A DNA stretch of 64,000 nucleotides, from assembly GCA_027460525.1 (NCBI GenBank), contig JAPZAS010000004.1, forward strand, positions 1 through 64,000, in the 5' to 3' direction. This document shows positions 35,502 to 43,333 of this stretch, one piece after another. This DNA is from Candidatus Methanoperedens sp. GTDB lineage: Archaea > Halobacteriota > Methanosarcinia > Methanosarcinales > Methanoperedenaceae. The translations under genes were made by a program, and so were the position numbers. The notes under the pieces were generated by a model. It worked only from the letters and a program-made list of their open reading frames with translations. It made no database searches and was not told the DNA's origin. Position 1 is the stretch's first letter. Each line of letters begins with the position of its first letter.

Positions 35502-36484
35502 TGGGTTTTTCTGAATATGAGGCTGCAAGGGAATATTTGGGCTTTATTGGACAGCCTGTAATCACATATATACTTGTAATGTCGTTTTTGCTGGGTGCTT
35601 TTTCAATCCTTTATTTCCTGAAAAAAGAGAAATATTATAATTATTTAATAAAATGCTTATATATCACCGCAGGTCTGTATATCCTCGGATTTATCTTTTT
35701 AGCATGGTTCCACCTACAGATTTATAATACCGTTTTAATTGAATATCCGGTATTCTTGCGGCAGATGATACCGGTTGAGAACAGCCGCATAGCCGTACCC
35801 CTGTGGATCGAATCTGAAAAACTCTACTTCCTGGCTATGGTCTCAATGGTATTTGTATTAACGATGCAGCGCAGGAAAGAACTGGTTTCCTTTCTCGGTG
35901 TAATTCTATCCCTTCTCTCCATAATAGTATATTTCTTCTCGAACCCTTTCAGGGAGCCGCTGCCCATACTGAATGCAGAGATCACCCGATGGTATGCATC
36001 CCTCGCGGCTGGGGATGAGAGTATTTTCCAGATTGCCGGGACTTTCTACGGGCGCATTACTTTCTACTATAATTCAACATATATGTGGACGCATCCTCCC
36101 ATGCTTTTTATTGCATACGCCTCGCTCATCATTACGTTTGCGGCATGTGTTTACATGCTTACGAACCGCGATAAGCTCTATGATGAGATTGCCTACAGGT
36201 ATGCGAAAATAGGTTACATCCTGCTTACGGCAGGAATGCTTATCGGCTACCCCTGGGCAGTCGAGGCATGGAAGGGCAGTGCATGGTGGTGGGATCCTAT
36301 AATCTCAGGCTCTATAATGATGTGGGCGCTCTATACTGCGTACTTACATGCCAGGATATATGTGGCAAGGGAAAAGATGTGGAGCACGACAGCCTACCTC
36401 GGGATAGCTTGCTTTGCGTCATTAATCTTTACTTATCTTTTGCCTTATCTTGTTCCAGGAATTCACTCGGTGGTGCAGCCGTGA
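35501..36484 (+). CDS. Cytochrome c maturation haem lyase, CcsA/CcmF type
   Basis: A 327-residue membrane protein with about eight helices. The haem-handling tryptophan-rich motif reads KGSAWWWDPIISGS (residues ~258-271), and helix-bounding histidines (for instance in MWTHPPMLF and AYLHARIY) could hold the haem. This is the CcsA/CcmF family that attaches haem to CxxCH apocytochromes. It is short compared with full CcmF; the following gene probably supplies the rest. It fits the multihaem cytochrome at the left edge. Confidence 0.88.
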   Translation: MGFSEYEAAREYLGFIGQPVITYILVMSFLLGAFSILYFLKKEKYYNYLIKCLYITAGLYILGFIFLAWFHLQIYNTVLIEYPVFLRQMIPVENSRIAVPLWIESEKLYFLAMVSMVFVLTMQRRKELVSFLGVILSLLSIIVYFFSNPFREPLPILNAEITRWYASLAAGDESIFQIAGTFYGRITFYYNSTYMWTHPPMLFIAYASLIITFAACVYMLTNRDKLYDEIAYRYAKIGYILLTAGMLIGYPWAVEAWKGSAWWWDPIISGSIMMWALYTAYLHARIYVAREKMWSTTAYLGIACFASLIFTYLLPYLVPGIHSVVQP

Positions 36485-37077
36485 GGCAGAGATACGACTA
36501 TTATCTGATTATCGTGACTGTGCTCATCCTTTTCGCCATCGGCATAGTCTGCGTTTACGGGATTTCTTACTACAACTACCTTGCCGTAAGCCCGGAGTGG
36601 ACGGGCACAATCCAGTATACGAAGTACATCGGCGACATGAATTCATACCTCTATCCCCTCCTTGTGCTGCTTCTTATTTCCCTCGGCTTATGCATCCCGA
36701 AAAGGCTGTTTGAACAGGATATTCTGATAAAGTTCAGCGCGCTGGCGCTTGCAGCGACTCTTATCCTGACGGCTTTATACGGCATCGAGACGGGACTGGG
36801 TTTTATCCTTGCGGTTATGACAGGCGTGCAGGGTCTTGTATTTATAATGACTTTTAAAAAGAGCAAAACAATCAGGTATGAAAAAGAAAGTTATATAGGA
36901 AGACTTGGCTCATCGCTTCTGCATCTGGGTGTTGTGCTGCTGATTTTTAATTTTGTGTCACTGAGAGAAAGCCCATTTCATTTATCAATTTTCTGGAGCG
37001 GGATGATATTGATCACTGCGGGGAACATTTTTTCTTTTTATCCGGACAGAATAGCTTCGTTTATTGTCGTTGAATAA
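36481..37077 (+). CDS. Membrane protein of cytochrome c maturation operon (CcmF C-terminal-like)
   Basis: A 198-residue protein starting at GTG 36481, which overlaps the preceding stop (GTGA). It has about six transmembrane helices and a soluble loop around residues 35-55 (SPEWTGTIQYTKYIGDMN). The spacing and coupling suggest it is the second half of a split CcmF-like lyase or a partner subunit. There is no strong catalytic motif of its own. It converges with and overlaps the next gene by 17 bases. Confidence 0.65.
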   Translation: MRQRYDYYLIIVTVLILFAIGIVCVYGISYYNYLAVSPEWTGTIQYTKYIGDMNSYLYPLLVLLLISLGLCIPKRLFEQDILIKFSALALAATLILTALYGIETGLGFILAVMTGVQGLVFIMTFKKSKTIRYEKESYIGRLGSSLLHLGVVLLIFNFVSLRESPFHLSIFWSGMILITAGNIFSFYPDRIASFIVVE

Positions 37078-37456
37078 ACTGCTCTGCACGATGGGAATTT
37101 TTCAACCCGACGATGATGCGAAGCACATGAACACCCAGGTTGACGCTTACAAGAGTGGCAAGTGTAAAGAGAAAGGGTGTAACCTGGATTAAATTGGTTA
37201 CATGTATGCCGGTAGTGCTAAGATAGCTTATTGCGGCTGGAAAAGTGAGCTCGATGAGCCAGCCAAGGAGCCAGCCAGTTGCCCACATACCAATGATTAT
37301 ACAGGCTGTAAGCAGCGTGTGCCTGCTGACCGCGCGCCATCGCTCCGGGTTGCTACGCCTGCGCAGGGTGGAGTAAAACTCACGGATTGACATCCACAGA
37401 GCCATAAGCAGATAGAAGAGCCCGCCAATCCCGGTTCCTGGAAGTCCTGCAATCAT
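37061..37456 (-). CDS. Small membrane protein next to glycosyltransferase, unknown (131 aa)
   Basis: A protein with three to four hydrophobic helices and a basic cytoplasmic segment (TLRRRSNPERWRAVSRH). I start at ATG 37456, one base after the upstream stop, with AAGGGG before it; an overlapping ATG at 37474 would add six residues. It is clearly coupled to the processive glycosyltransferase upstream and may help it in export or assembly of a polysaccharide. No family recognised. Confidence 0.6.
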   Translation of the reverse strand: MIAGLPGTGIGGLFYLLMALWMSIREFYSTLRRRSNPERWRAVSRHTLLTACIIIGMWATGWLLGWLIELTFPAAISYLSTTGIHVTNLIQVTPFLFTLATLVSVNLGVHVLRIIVGLKNSHRAEQFIQRQ

Positions 37457-37457
37457 G

Positions 37458-38531
37458 CTAATGCCCCTTCTCATAGACTAGTAATTGTTTTTTCAAAACC
37501 AGTTCGGTAAAGAATGCCTCAAGTATGAAGAATCCGTTAACAGTTCGCAGGATAAAGAATGAGGGTAAACTCGCCAGCGAGCGCAGTACCTCCTTCCTCT
37601 CCATAGATTTGGAGAGAACAGGAATTAGAACCACAGGGATGTCGATAACATAGCCGATAAGTATAATCGGATTTGCGAACAGGAGTGCTATAAGAGGAAG
37701 AAGAAAGAGATAAACGAGCGAGGCAACTACCGCATCCCACGTAGCAACAGCAACAAACGATCTAAGATACGGTATTTCAAGAATCCCTTTCCAGTGGAGC
37801 CTTACATTCTGAACATAGCCGTGAGACCAGCGCCGCAATTGCTTACGCATAAAGGTGTAGTTATGAGGCTCGATAGGATAGCATACAGCCTCCGGTACAA
37901 AACGTACACAATGCCCTTTCAGGTAGAAGCTCCATGTCAGATCCATGTCCTCTGCAAGCGTACGCCTCGACCATCCGCCATTTGCCTTTAGAATCTCAGT
38001 CCGGTACATGGAGAAACATCCGGACGAGATAAGGGGTTTTTCATAGTAGTCCTGAATAGGTTTATACCATGTGAACGCAAGGAGATATTCTATATAACGT
38101 CCGCGTTCCCATATGGTGCCCACATGTCTTGGAAGCACGAAGCCGCATGCAGCGGCTACTCTAGGGTCGTCGAACGCCGGCAAAAGTATCTCGATGGCAT
38201 CGGGCGCAAGCGTGGTATCCGCATCTATTGCCATTGTGAATTCGGTCTTGACCAAGCTCAGTGCAAAGTTCTGGGCACCAGCCTTGGAGCCTGTATTTAA
38301 GGGAGGTCGTATTACCGTCACCCCGCAAGAACGCGCAACATCACCAGTTCCGTCTGTCGAGCAGTCGTCCACGACAATTATCTCTTCTGCCGGCACTGTC
38401 TGCATCTTGAGACTGCGAATAGTATCGGCAATGCTTTCCTTTTCGTTATAAGCCGGGATTATCACGGTCAGCTTGCTGACCCTTACATCGGGATGAGACG
38501 CACATGATTGTTTATCTGATAGCTGTATCAT
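37458..38531 (-). CDS. Processive family 2 glycosyltransferase
   Basis: A 357-residue enzyme. The catalytic GT-A domain starts LTVIIPAYNEKESIADTI with DDCSTD and the metal-binding DADTT, followed by the acceptor-site EDMD and the QLRRW motif (Q-x-x-R-W) typical of processive synthases such as cellulose and hyaluronan synthases. Two to three transmembrane helices near the C terminus (about 250-345) would form the export path. The polymer made is unknown. Promoter and paired operators lie at 38.57-38.63 kb. Confidence 0.85.
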   Translation of the reverse strand: MIQLSDKQSCASHPDVRVSKLTVIIPAYNEKESIADTIRSLKMQTVPAEEIIVVDDCSTDGTGDVARSCGVTVIRPPLNTGSKAGAQNFALSLVKTEFTMAIDADTTLAPDAIEILLPAFDDPRVAAACGFVLPRHVGTIWERGRYIEYLLAFTWYKPIQDYYEKPLISSGCFSMYRTEILKANGGWSRRTLAEDMDLTWSFYLKGHCVRFVPEAVCYPIEPHNYTFMRKQLRRWSHGYVQNVRLHWKGILEIPYLRSFVAVATWDAVVASLVYLFLLPLIALLFANPIILIGYVIDIPVVLIPVLSKSMERKEVLRSLASLPSFFILRTVNGFFILEAFFTELVLKKQLLVYEKGH

Positions 38532-38571
38532 AATATAACTCCATAAGAAATTAGTTGGAAGGTAACAACCC

Positions 38572-38629
38572 CATCATGTACATAGTTATGATGAGTATAT
38601 ATATTTATTGCACATCAATAATTATGATG
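38572..38629. promoter_or_regulatory. Two CATCA/TGATG palindromes around a TATA box in a divergent promoter
   Basis: CATCAT-N10-ATGATG (38572-38593) and CATCA-N7-TGATG (38613-38629) flank the A/T element GTATATATATTTATTG (about 38594-38610). The region separates the minus-strand glycosyltransferase from the plus-strand isomerase gene. Two similar palindromes about 39 bp apart suggest cooperative binding of one regulator. Confidence 0.5.
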
Positions 38630-38703
38630 GAATTATCTCCTGAAAGAAAATCACTACTGCAAATCATATATTTTTAAATACACAAAGGCTTATTTAGCAT
38701 CTG

Positions 38704-39435
38704 ATGGAGACCATACTTGAGTTCGGGGCAAGGAACATCAAGCCGACAACCCGAAAACTTTTTGATATGAAAGATGTCATTTACGACCGCAAGTGGCTCT
38801 CCGGTGCAGACAACATCGAACTATACTACATGTACAGGGAACTGTGGCTCAGTAAAAATGATGCGCTCGTCATGAAAGAACACAATCTGCGGTATGACAT
38901 CACCATCATCCCGCCGCGCATGATGGGCTGCGAATTCGTGAAAACTGCAGGACATTACCACCCCAAAGTCCCTGGAACCGATACCACCTTTCCTGAGATA
39001 TATGAAGTGCTAAGCGGCGAGGCGCAGTATCTTATGCAAAAACCCGAGGATGACGGGATAAAAGATGTAGTACTGATAAAAGCAGGGGAGGGAGATAAGG
39101 TAATAATTCCCCCGGGTTACGGACACCTCACCATCAACTCTTCCAACAAGGTGCTGAAAATGGCAAACTGGGTAGCACGCGACTTTGAATCAATATATGC
39201 ACCCATAAAGGAAAAAGGCGGAGGCGCATATTTCTTTCTTGAAAAAGGGACTGTGAAAAACCCGAGATACAGCGAAGTGCCTGAAATACGGAATCTTGCG
39301 CCTTTTAATGTTAAGGAACTGGGGTTGCAAAAAGGCAGGGAGATGTACGGGCTTGTGAGGGATATCAAGAAACTTGAGTTTCTGACAGAACCGCATGAGC
39401 ACGCGGGGGTATTCGAAAAGATGCTACAGGAATAA
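38704..39435 (+). CDS. pgiA: Cupin-type glucose-6-phosphate isomerase
   Basis: The metal-dependent archaeal isomerase of the cupin superfamily, interconverting glucose-6-P and fructose-6-P. The metal site shows GHYHPK (His84, His86), FPEIYEVLSG (Glu98) and a late His in PPGYGHLTIN. The protein is 243 residues, longer than the ~190 of the Pyrococcus enzyme because of a C-terminal extension (about 195-243). ATG 38704 follows TATA-like TTTTTAAATAC by about 30 bases. Confidence 0.88.
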   Translation: METILEFGARNIKPTTRKLFDMKDVIYDRKWLSGADNIELYYMYRELWLSKNDALVMKEHNLRYDITIIPPRMMGCEFVKTAGHYHPKVPGTDTTFPEIYEVLSGEAQYLMQKPEDDGIKDVVLIKAGEGDKVIIPPGYGHLTINSSNKVLKMANWVARDFESIYAPIKEKGGGAYFFLEKGTVKNPRYSEVPEIRNLAPFNVKELGLQKGREMYGLVRDIKKLEFLTEPHEHAGVFEKMLQE

Positions 39436-39474
39436 ACAGCAATACTTTTAAATGCCTGCGGTATTGTACATTCC

Positions 39475-40230
39475 ATGATTCGGGTCTCGGACATTACGGT
39501 TTACCTGAAATGCCCCAGGATATGCTATTTCGTGAATAGGGGGCACAATTTAGTAAACGACATCACCCCAGCCTACGTAGAGCGCATAGTATTGAAAGAA
39601 CTGGCTTTAACGTATGGAGAGGCTTTTTTAGCGGCGGATAAACTTTCATTTCTTGGCGATGAGCTTGACAGGATTTCAGGTGAGATCCGTATAATCTACC
39701 GCAATGAGCTTTCAGGGATCGATGACGGCACGCTGGCAGATTCCGTGTCAAATGTCCGTTCCTGCCTTGGAAACATATGTTCGAATCTTTCTACAAACGG
39801 CGATTTTTATACAAACGATGCTCAGGTTGAGCCGCGGCTGCATTGTGAGAAATTCGGATTATCGGGAAGCCCGGATAAATTGATAAAGATAAACGGCGAA
39901 CTCATACCATCGATAATAAAAACGGGCAGCATACCGCAAAACGGCATCTGGAGCAGCGACAGGCTGGCGCTTACCGCATACGCTGTTCTTGTGGAAGAGC
40001 AATATAATTCATCGGTAGAAAAAGGGTTTGTGGAATATGCGCGCTGGGGTAAGGTGAGAGAGGCGGTTATCAAACGGCATGAGCGCAGGAAGGTGCTGCA
40101 GATAAGGGACAGGATTAAAAAGATACATGACGGTTTCATGCCTGAGAAACCCAAGGATGCGCCGTGTGAATACTGCGGGTTCACGGGGATATGCGATGTG
40201 AAATCCACGCTTGCGTCAAGGTTTTTTTAA
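39475..40230 (+). CDS. Cas4/DUF83-like PD-(D/E)XK protein, catalytic residue apparently missing
   Basis: A 251-residue protein with the Cas4 cysteine arrangement: CPRICYF at residue ~13 and CEYCGFTGIC near the C terminus, suggesting a [4Fe-4S] cluster. The nuclease Asp is present in GSPDKL, but the following E-x-K appears as IIK, so the acidic partner is lost. No CRISPR array or other cas gene is in the window, so it belongs to the solitary Cas4-like group. It has its own promoter-like motif at 39434-39450. Confidence 0.75.
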   Translation: MIRVSDITVYLKCPRICYFVNRGHNLVNDITPAYVERIVLKELALTYGEAFLAADKLSFLGDELDRISGEIRIIYRNELSGIDDGTLADSVSNVRSCLGNICSNLSTNGDFYTNDAQVEPRLHCEKFGLSGSPDKLIKINGELIPSIIKTGSIPQNGIWSSDRLALTAYAVLVEEQYNSSVEKGFVEYARWGKVREAVIKRHERRKVLQIRDRIKKIHDGFMPEKPKDAPCEYCGFTGICDVKSTLASRFF

Positions 40231-40608
40231 CTTATATGAAAGTATAATGGTGTTGAGCTATTAATGAAGTATTACTTGAGAGAAAAAGATACCACTAAAA
40301 AGTAATAAAAAATTCCATGATTGTACCATTTAGTACGGTTATTAAATTGTAATCGTACTCGACGGTAGACACAACCAGCAAATATTGCAATTAATAAAAT
40401 AATAACGCTAACCATCATTTCACCGCCACTTCAGCACTTTTTGCAGTGCCAAAGTACACTTATTATATACGTTCAAGGTGGTATATAAAATTTATTATAT
40501 TAACATGATTATAATTATTATTATTCTAATCATAGGTAAATAATATCCATCAAAATTGTTCTATGCTTATGCTTATTGTGTACCCTGAAAATAGGTTATA
40601 GGAGAAAA
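40231..40608. other. A/T-rich 378-bp intergenic region
   Basis: The stretch is strongly A/T-rich and lacks a convincing long gene. It contains one candidate 48-codon minus-strand frame (separate entry), a GCACT/AGTGC inverted repeat (40434-40449) near the start point expected for that frame, and ATGATTA/TAATCAT (40505-40533). It separates the Cas4-like gene from a gene fragment, so past rearrangement is likely. Confidence 0.5.
40272..40418 (-). CDS. Candidate 48-aa single-TM small protein
   Basis: ATG 40418 opens MMVSVIILLIAIFAGCVYRR, followed by a basic and aromatic tail and TAA at 40272. One transmembrane helix ends in Gly-Cys, reminiscent of a lipobox. GGTGA precedes the ATG, and a TATA-like GTATATAATA lies about 45 bases upstream. 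No homologue is known to me, so this could be chance. Confidence 0.3.
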   Translation of the reverse strand: MMVSVIILLIAIFAGCVYRRVRLQFNNRTKWYNHGIFYYFLVVSFSLK

Positions 40609-40839
40609 TTATTTATTGCCTATGTAGTACAAACGAATAAAATCCACTTTTATTTTCCCATCTGTTGACTGTCTCTCAATCTCTTCCCTCACATCATTAT
40701 TAAAACCGGTGATATAATCACCATCAATCCCGATGTCGTAGTATTCAATTAAAACAGTAGAGAATCCCTGTCTTTCAAAAAAGAGCTTATAGCCATCCTT
40801 AGTTGGGGCAAAAGCCTTATTACTGATAAATATTAACAT
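40609..40839 (-). pseudogene. Partial duplicate of the methyltransferase C terminus
   Basis: From residue ~14 onward this 76-codon frame repeats the C-terminal end of the methyltransferase at 41.2-42.0 kb: KDGYKLFFERQGFSTVLIE, then DGKIKVDFIRLYYIG. Compared with the intact gene it lacks exactly 29 residues (87 bp) after VLIE, and everything before LPTKDD. The DNA is clearly homologous over 40614-40806 and 41203-41477. It is a leftover of a tandem duplication followed by an in-frame deletion; expression is doubtful. Confidence 0.8.
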
Positions 40840-40861
40840 TATCTGTGGAGGTTACATCGAT

Positions 40862-41131
40862 ATGTTATTCATGGACACCTGGACGTGGGAACCGGAAAAT
40901 AGGCGCGAAGTAGAAAAAAGATGGAGCGAATTCAAATATCCTGAAGAGCTGAAGGTCGTTGGCGAGTGGCTTGACCTGACCAGTAACAGGATATTTGTCC
41001 TGTACGAGGTAGATGACCCCAAAGTCATGCTGGCAGCCAATGATATGTGGCTGGATATCGCGAAGGTTGATTCTGTGCCGGTGATGGAGGCTAAGGAAGT
41101 GGCGAAGATATTCGCGGAGAAGATGGGATAA
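40862..41131 (+). CDS. DUF3303 family protein
   Basis: An 89-residue protein beginning MLFMDTWTWEPENRREVEKR, as in DUF3303 proteins, with a ferredoxin-like dimeric alpha/beta-barrel pattern and a late VMEAKEVAKIF helix. GGAGG sits before ATG 40862. Function unknown. It lies between the methyltransferase fragment and the intact methyltransferase, so the duplication spans it. Confidence 0.75.
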   Translation: MLFMDTWTWEPENRREVEKRWSEFKYPEELKVVGEWLDLTSNRIFVLYEVDDPKVMLAANDMWLDIAKVDSVPVMEAKEVAKIFAEKMG

Positions 41132-41177
41132 GGGTAGTTTATTCTACCTTAACCTTATAGGAGTCTCTGCAAATTGA

Positions 41178-41981
41178 TTACACTCCCGAAAATTGTTTTT
41201 TGCCTATGTAGTACAAACGAATAAAATCCACCTTTATTTTCCCATCTTTTGACTGTCTCTCAATCTCTTCCTTAACACCATTATTAAAATAGGTGATATA
41301 ATCATCATCAATATCAATGTCGTAGTATTCTCTTCCAGTATATCCATTCGCAGTGCTTGAAAGATATATATTGAATGCATCTTCTGTTGAATAGTACGTT
41401 TCCTCATACTCTACTTCAATTAAAACAGTAGAGAACCCCTGTCTTTCAAAAAAGAGCTTATAGTCATCCTTGGTTGGAAGGCGAAACCACGGGTCTCTCC
41501 AGTGAGAAAAGATGGGTCTAATCTTTTCATCCTGCACAACTTTAGATATAATTCTGTCACTCCATGGTACCCAGTTATAGGTTCCAGGACAGGCAAGCCC
41601 CAATCTACCGGATTTCTTTAATGATCTGAAAACTGCTGCTATTGCCTTGGCTGGATCCCTGAACCACGGCAGTGCAGAATTACAGAAGGCAATGTCGAAT
41701 TCGTTATTGTAATCCATATCTTCAGCCGCGACCTGCCTGAATTCTATCCCCGGATACAATGCTCTGGCCTGTTTAATCATGCCGTCAGAAATATCTATGC
41801 CTGTAACTTTTCCGCTTGTTACTTTACTGAGCAAATTCGTAATATGCCCAGGTCCGCAGGCAACATCAATGGCGCTATCTGTACGGCCGATTTTTAAGAG
41901 ATCTAGCAGCTTCAGTGCTGCTTTTTGCTGAACCAGCGATTTTTCTTTATATTGACCTGATATATTATCGAAAGTGGTCAT
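41178..41981 (-). CDS. Class I SAM-dependent methyltransferase
   Basis: A 267-residue methyltransferase of the BioC/UbiE-like group: motif I AIDVACGPGHITNLLS, acidic loop GIDISDGMIKQAR and motif IV FDIAFCNSALPWF. Substrate unknown. GGAG lies six bases before ATG 41981. It begins 34 bases after the second Rieske gene on the same strand and may be the last gene of that cluster. Its 3' part has been copied to 40.6 kb. Confidence 0.85.
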   Translation of the reverse strand: MTTFDNISGQYKEKSLVQQKAALKLLDLLKIGRTDSAIDVACGPGHITNLLSKVTSGKVTGIDISDGMIKQARALYPGIEFRQVAAEDMDYNNEFDIAFCNSALPWFRDPAKAIAAVFRSLKKSGRLGLACPGTYNWVPWSDRIISKVVQDEKIRPIFSHWRDPWFRLPTKDDYKLFFERQGFSTVLIEVEYEETYYSTEDAFNIYLSSTANGYTGREYYDIDIDDDYITYFNNGVKEEIERQSKDGKIKVDFIRLYYIGKKQFSGV

Positions 41982-42015
41982 GTTAAGCTCCTGCGGCTAC
42001 GACGTTCTTAAAGAC

Positions 42016-42402
42016 CTAAACTTCCACTCTTATCGAATCTTCCTCTATTTTAACCTTATATGTTTCTATATCATACGTCTTAATCTTATCAAGGAGTGGG
42101 CTTACATACTGGAAAAATCTCTTCACACCTTCCGGGAACGGCTCATCTCCAAAATCGCGGGGAACAGGACCGCTCAATGCTTCGCCAGTCCGTATGTCGA
42201 ACTGTGAAAAGTGCAGGGGACAGGTCAGAATATAGCCTTCCAGGGTTCCCATTTCCAGAGGGGCATTCGTATGACCGCATCGTCTGCTGACTGCGTATAT
42301 TTTCCCATCGTAATTACACAGAACAATCTCTTTGCCATTCGCTTCAACTGCTTTCATTCCCCCGGGGGCTATATCATCCACTTTTGCTACTTCAACGAAC
42401 AT
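42016..42402 (-). CDS. Rieske-type [2Fe-2S] ferredoxin, long form
   Basis: A 128-residue soluble Rieske protein: cluster box 1 CGHTNAPLEMG and box 2 CPLHFSQFD provide two Cys and two His. The C-terminal ~45 residues (GDEPFPEGVKRFFQY onward) extend beyond a minimal Rieske ferredoxin. ATG 42402 follows the FTR stop by one base, with AGAGG overlapping that stop. It is part of the Rieske-Grx-FTR-Rieske operon and probably donates electrons to an unknown partner. Confidence 0.88.
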   Translation of the reverse strand: MFVEVAKVDDIAPGGMKAVEANGKEIVLCNYDGKIYAVSRRCGHTNAPLEMGTLEGYILTCPLHFSQFDIRTGEALSGPVPRDFGDEPFPEGVKRFFQYVSPLLDKIKTYDIETYKVKIEEDSIRVEV

Positions 42403-42403
42403 T

Positions 42404-42739
42404 TTAGCCTCTTTTGATTTCACTGAAAGGAATCTGCTTCAGTTCATTCGGATTGGTAACGTCCTTGTGCACAAAAAGTAAGCACCAGCAGCGTTTGATG
42501 GCATCGAAATGTTCCCTGTGGAAAGGTATGCAGGGACAGACTATTTTCATATTCTCCTCACGTTTCTTCGTGAGCCCCTGGCATGGACAGAAGGGGATGC
42601 CGTGTTTCTGTTCTAACATAACCTCCTGTTCAAGTAAAAAATCCACCATCTCCTCATCGGGACTGAATTTGTAGCCCAACGGGTCTACTACTTTCTGATA
42701 CAGGTATCTCAAAGCCTTTTTTCTTGATTCAACGTTCAT
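42404..42739 (-). CDS. Ferredoxin:thioredoxin reductase catalytic subunit homologue
   Basis: A 111-residue protein with three Cys pairs: CPC at 51-53, CPC at 68-70 and CWC at 84-86. In FTR these hold a [4Fe-4S] cluster and an adjacent redox disulfide, letting one-electron ferredoxin reduce a protein disulfide. Two departures stand out: spacing here is X14 and X13 rather than the X16 and X8 known from plants, and the His of the plant CHC is Trp. No variable subunit gene is present, as in other archaeal FTR-like proteins. It is flanked by glutaredoxin and Rieske genes. Confidence 0.85.
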   Translation of the reverse strand: MNVESRKKALRYLYQKVVDPLGYKFSPDEEMVDFLLEQEVMLEQKHGIPFCPCQGLTKKREENMKIVCPCIPFHREHFDAIKRCWCLLFVHKDVTNPNELKQIPFSEIKRG

Positions 42740-42743
42740 TTCT

Positions 42744-42995
42744 TTATTCCAGCCCTAATAAATCTGAATACTTTTCCGGGTTATATCCCACAACAATCTT
42801 ATCGCCAATTTTCACGAACGGAAAAGCCATGCCGCCGCCAAGCCTCCCCATTTCTTTCATTATCTTCTCCTGTTCTTCCTCTCCCTGCAGGTCATAATCC
42901 ACATAATCAAAAGGAATATTTTTGTCCTTGAAGAATAGTTTTGTTTTCCGACACCACGGGCAGGTACTGAGCGTGTACATGAATATTTTCGCCAT
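42744..42995 (-). CDS. Glutaredoxin-family protein
   Basis: An 83-residue thioredoxin-fold protein, MAKIFMYTLSTCPWCRKTK, with redox motif CPWC and the cis-Pro region in AFPFVKIG. ATG 42995 has AGGAGG directly upstream. It ends four bases before the FTR gene, so it is the obvious candidate substrate or partner of that reductase. Confidence 0.9.
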   Translation of the reverse strand: MAKIFMYTLSTCPWCRKTKLFFKDKNIPFDYVDYDLQGEEEQEKIMKEMGRLGGGMAFPFVKIGDKIVVGYNPEKYSDLLGLE

Positions 42996-43003
42996 ATTTC
43001 CTC

Positions 43004-43333
43004 CTATATCTTTAGAAATATTTTTCCATCCGATAACTTCCATTCATAAACAGGTATTTTAATCTCCCTTGCGTCTAAAAACTCACCTGTCCTGATATCA
43101 AATCTCCAGTCATGGCACGGGCATTCGATTGTATAATCATCTAATATACCTCCTGCCAGCGGGCATGCCATGTGCGCGCATTTATTCGATATAGCAAAAA
43201 TCTCCCCCGCCGTTTTGATAAGAAGAACCGGTAATCCTTTCGGGAACACCATGTTCAAGCTGTTTTCCTGCAATTTATTCTCCTCGATTGCAAAGACCCA
43301 TGAAGATTCAGGCGCCAATTTTTCCACTTCCAA
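43004..43333 (-). CDS. Rieske-type [2Fe-2S] ferredoxin
   Basis: A 109-residue Rieske ferredoxin: CAHMACPLAGG and CPCHDWRFD are the two cluster boxes. It is similar to NirD- and dioxygenase-ferredoxin-type proteins and has no membrane anchor. The likely start is TTG 43333; GTG 43327 is an alternative. TATA-like sequence lies only ~20-25 bases upstream, suggesting a leaderless transcript. First gene of the redox operon. Confidence 0.85.
   Translation of the reverse strand: MEVEKLAPESSWVFAIEENKLQENSLNMVFPKGLPVLLIKTAGEIFAISNKCAHMACPLAGGILDDYTIECPCHDWRFDIRTGEFLDAREIKIPVYEWKLSDGKIFLKI

Noticed and set aside
36268-36480. Longer N terminus for the second cytochrome c maturation gene
   Set aside because: The first 71 codons of the open frame overlap the CcsA-like coding sequence and lack homology; GTG 36481 in GTGA context is better.
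40505-40533. ATGATTA/TAATCAT palindrome as operator
   Set aside because: Lies in DNA of nearly pure A/T where such matches are expected by chance, and no gene start is close.
39475-40608. CRISPR locus next to the Cas4-like gene
   Set aside because: No regularly spaced repeats are present in the adjoining intergenic DNA or elsewhere in the window.
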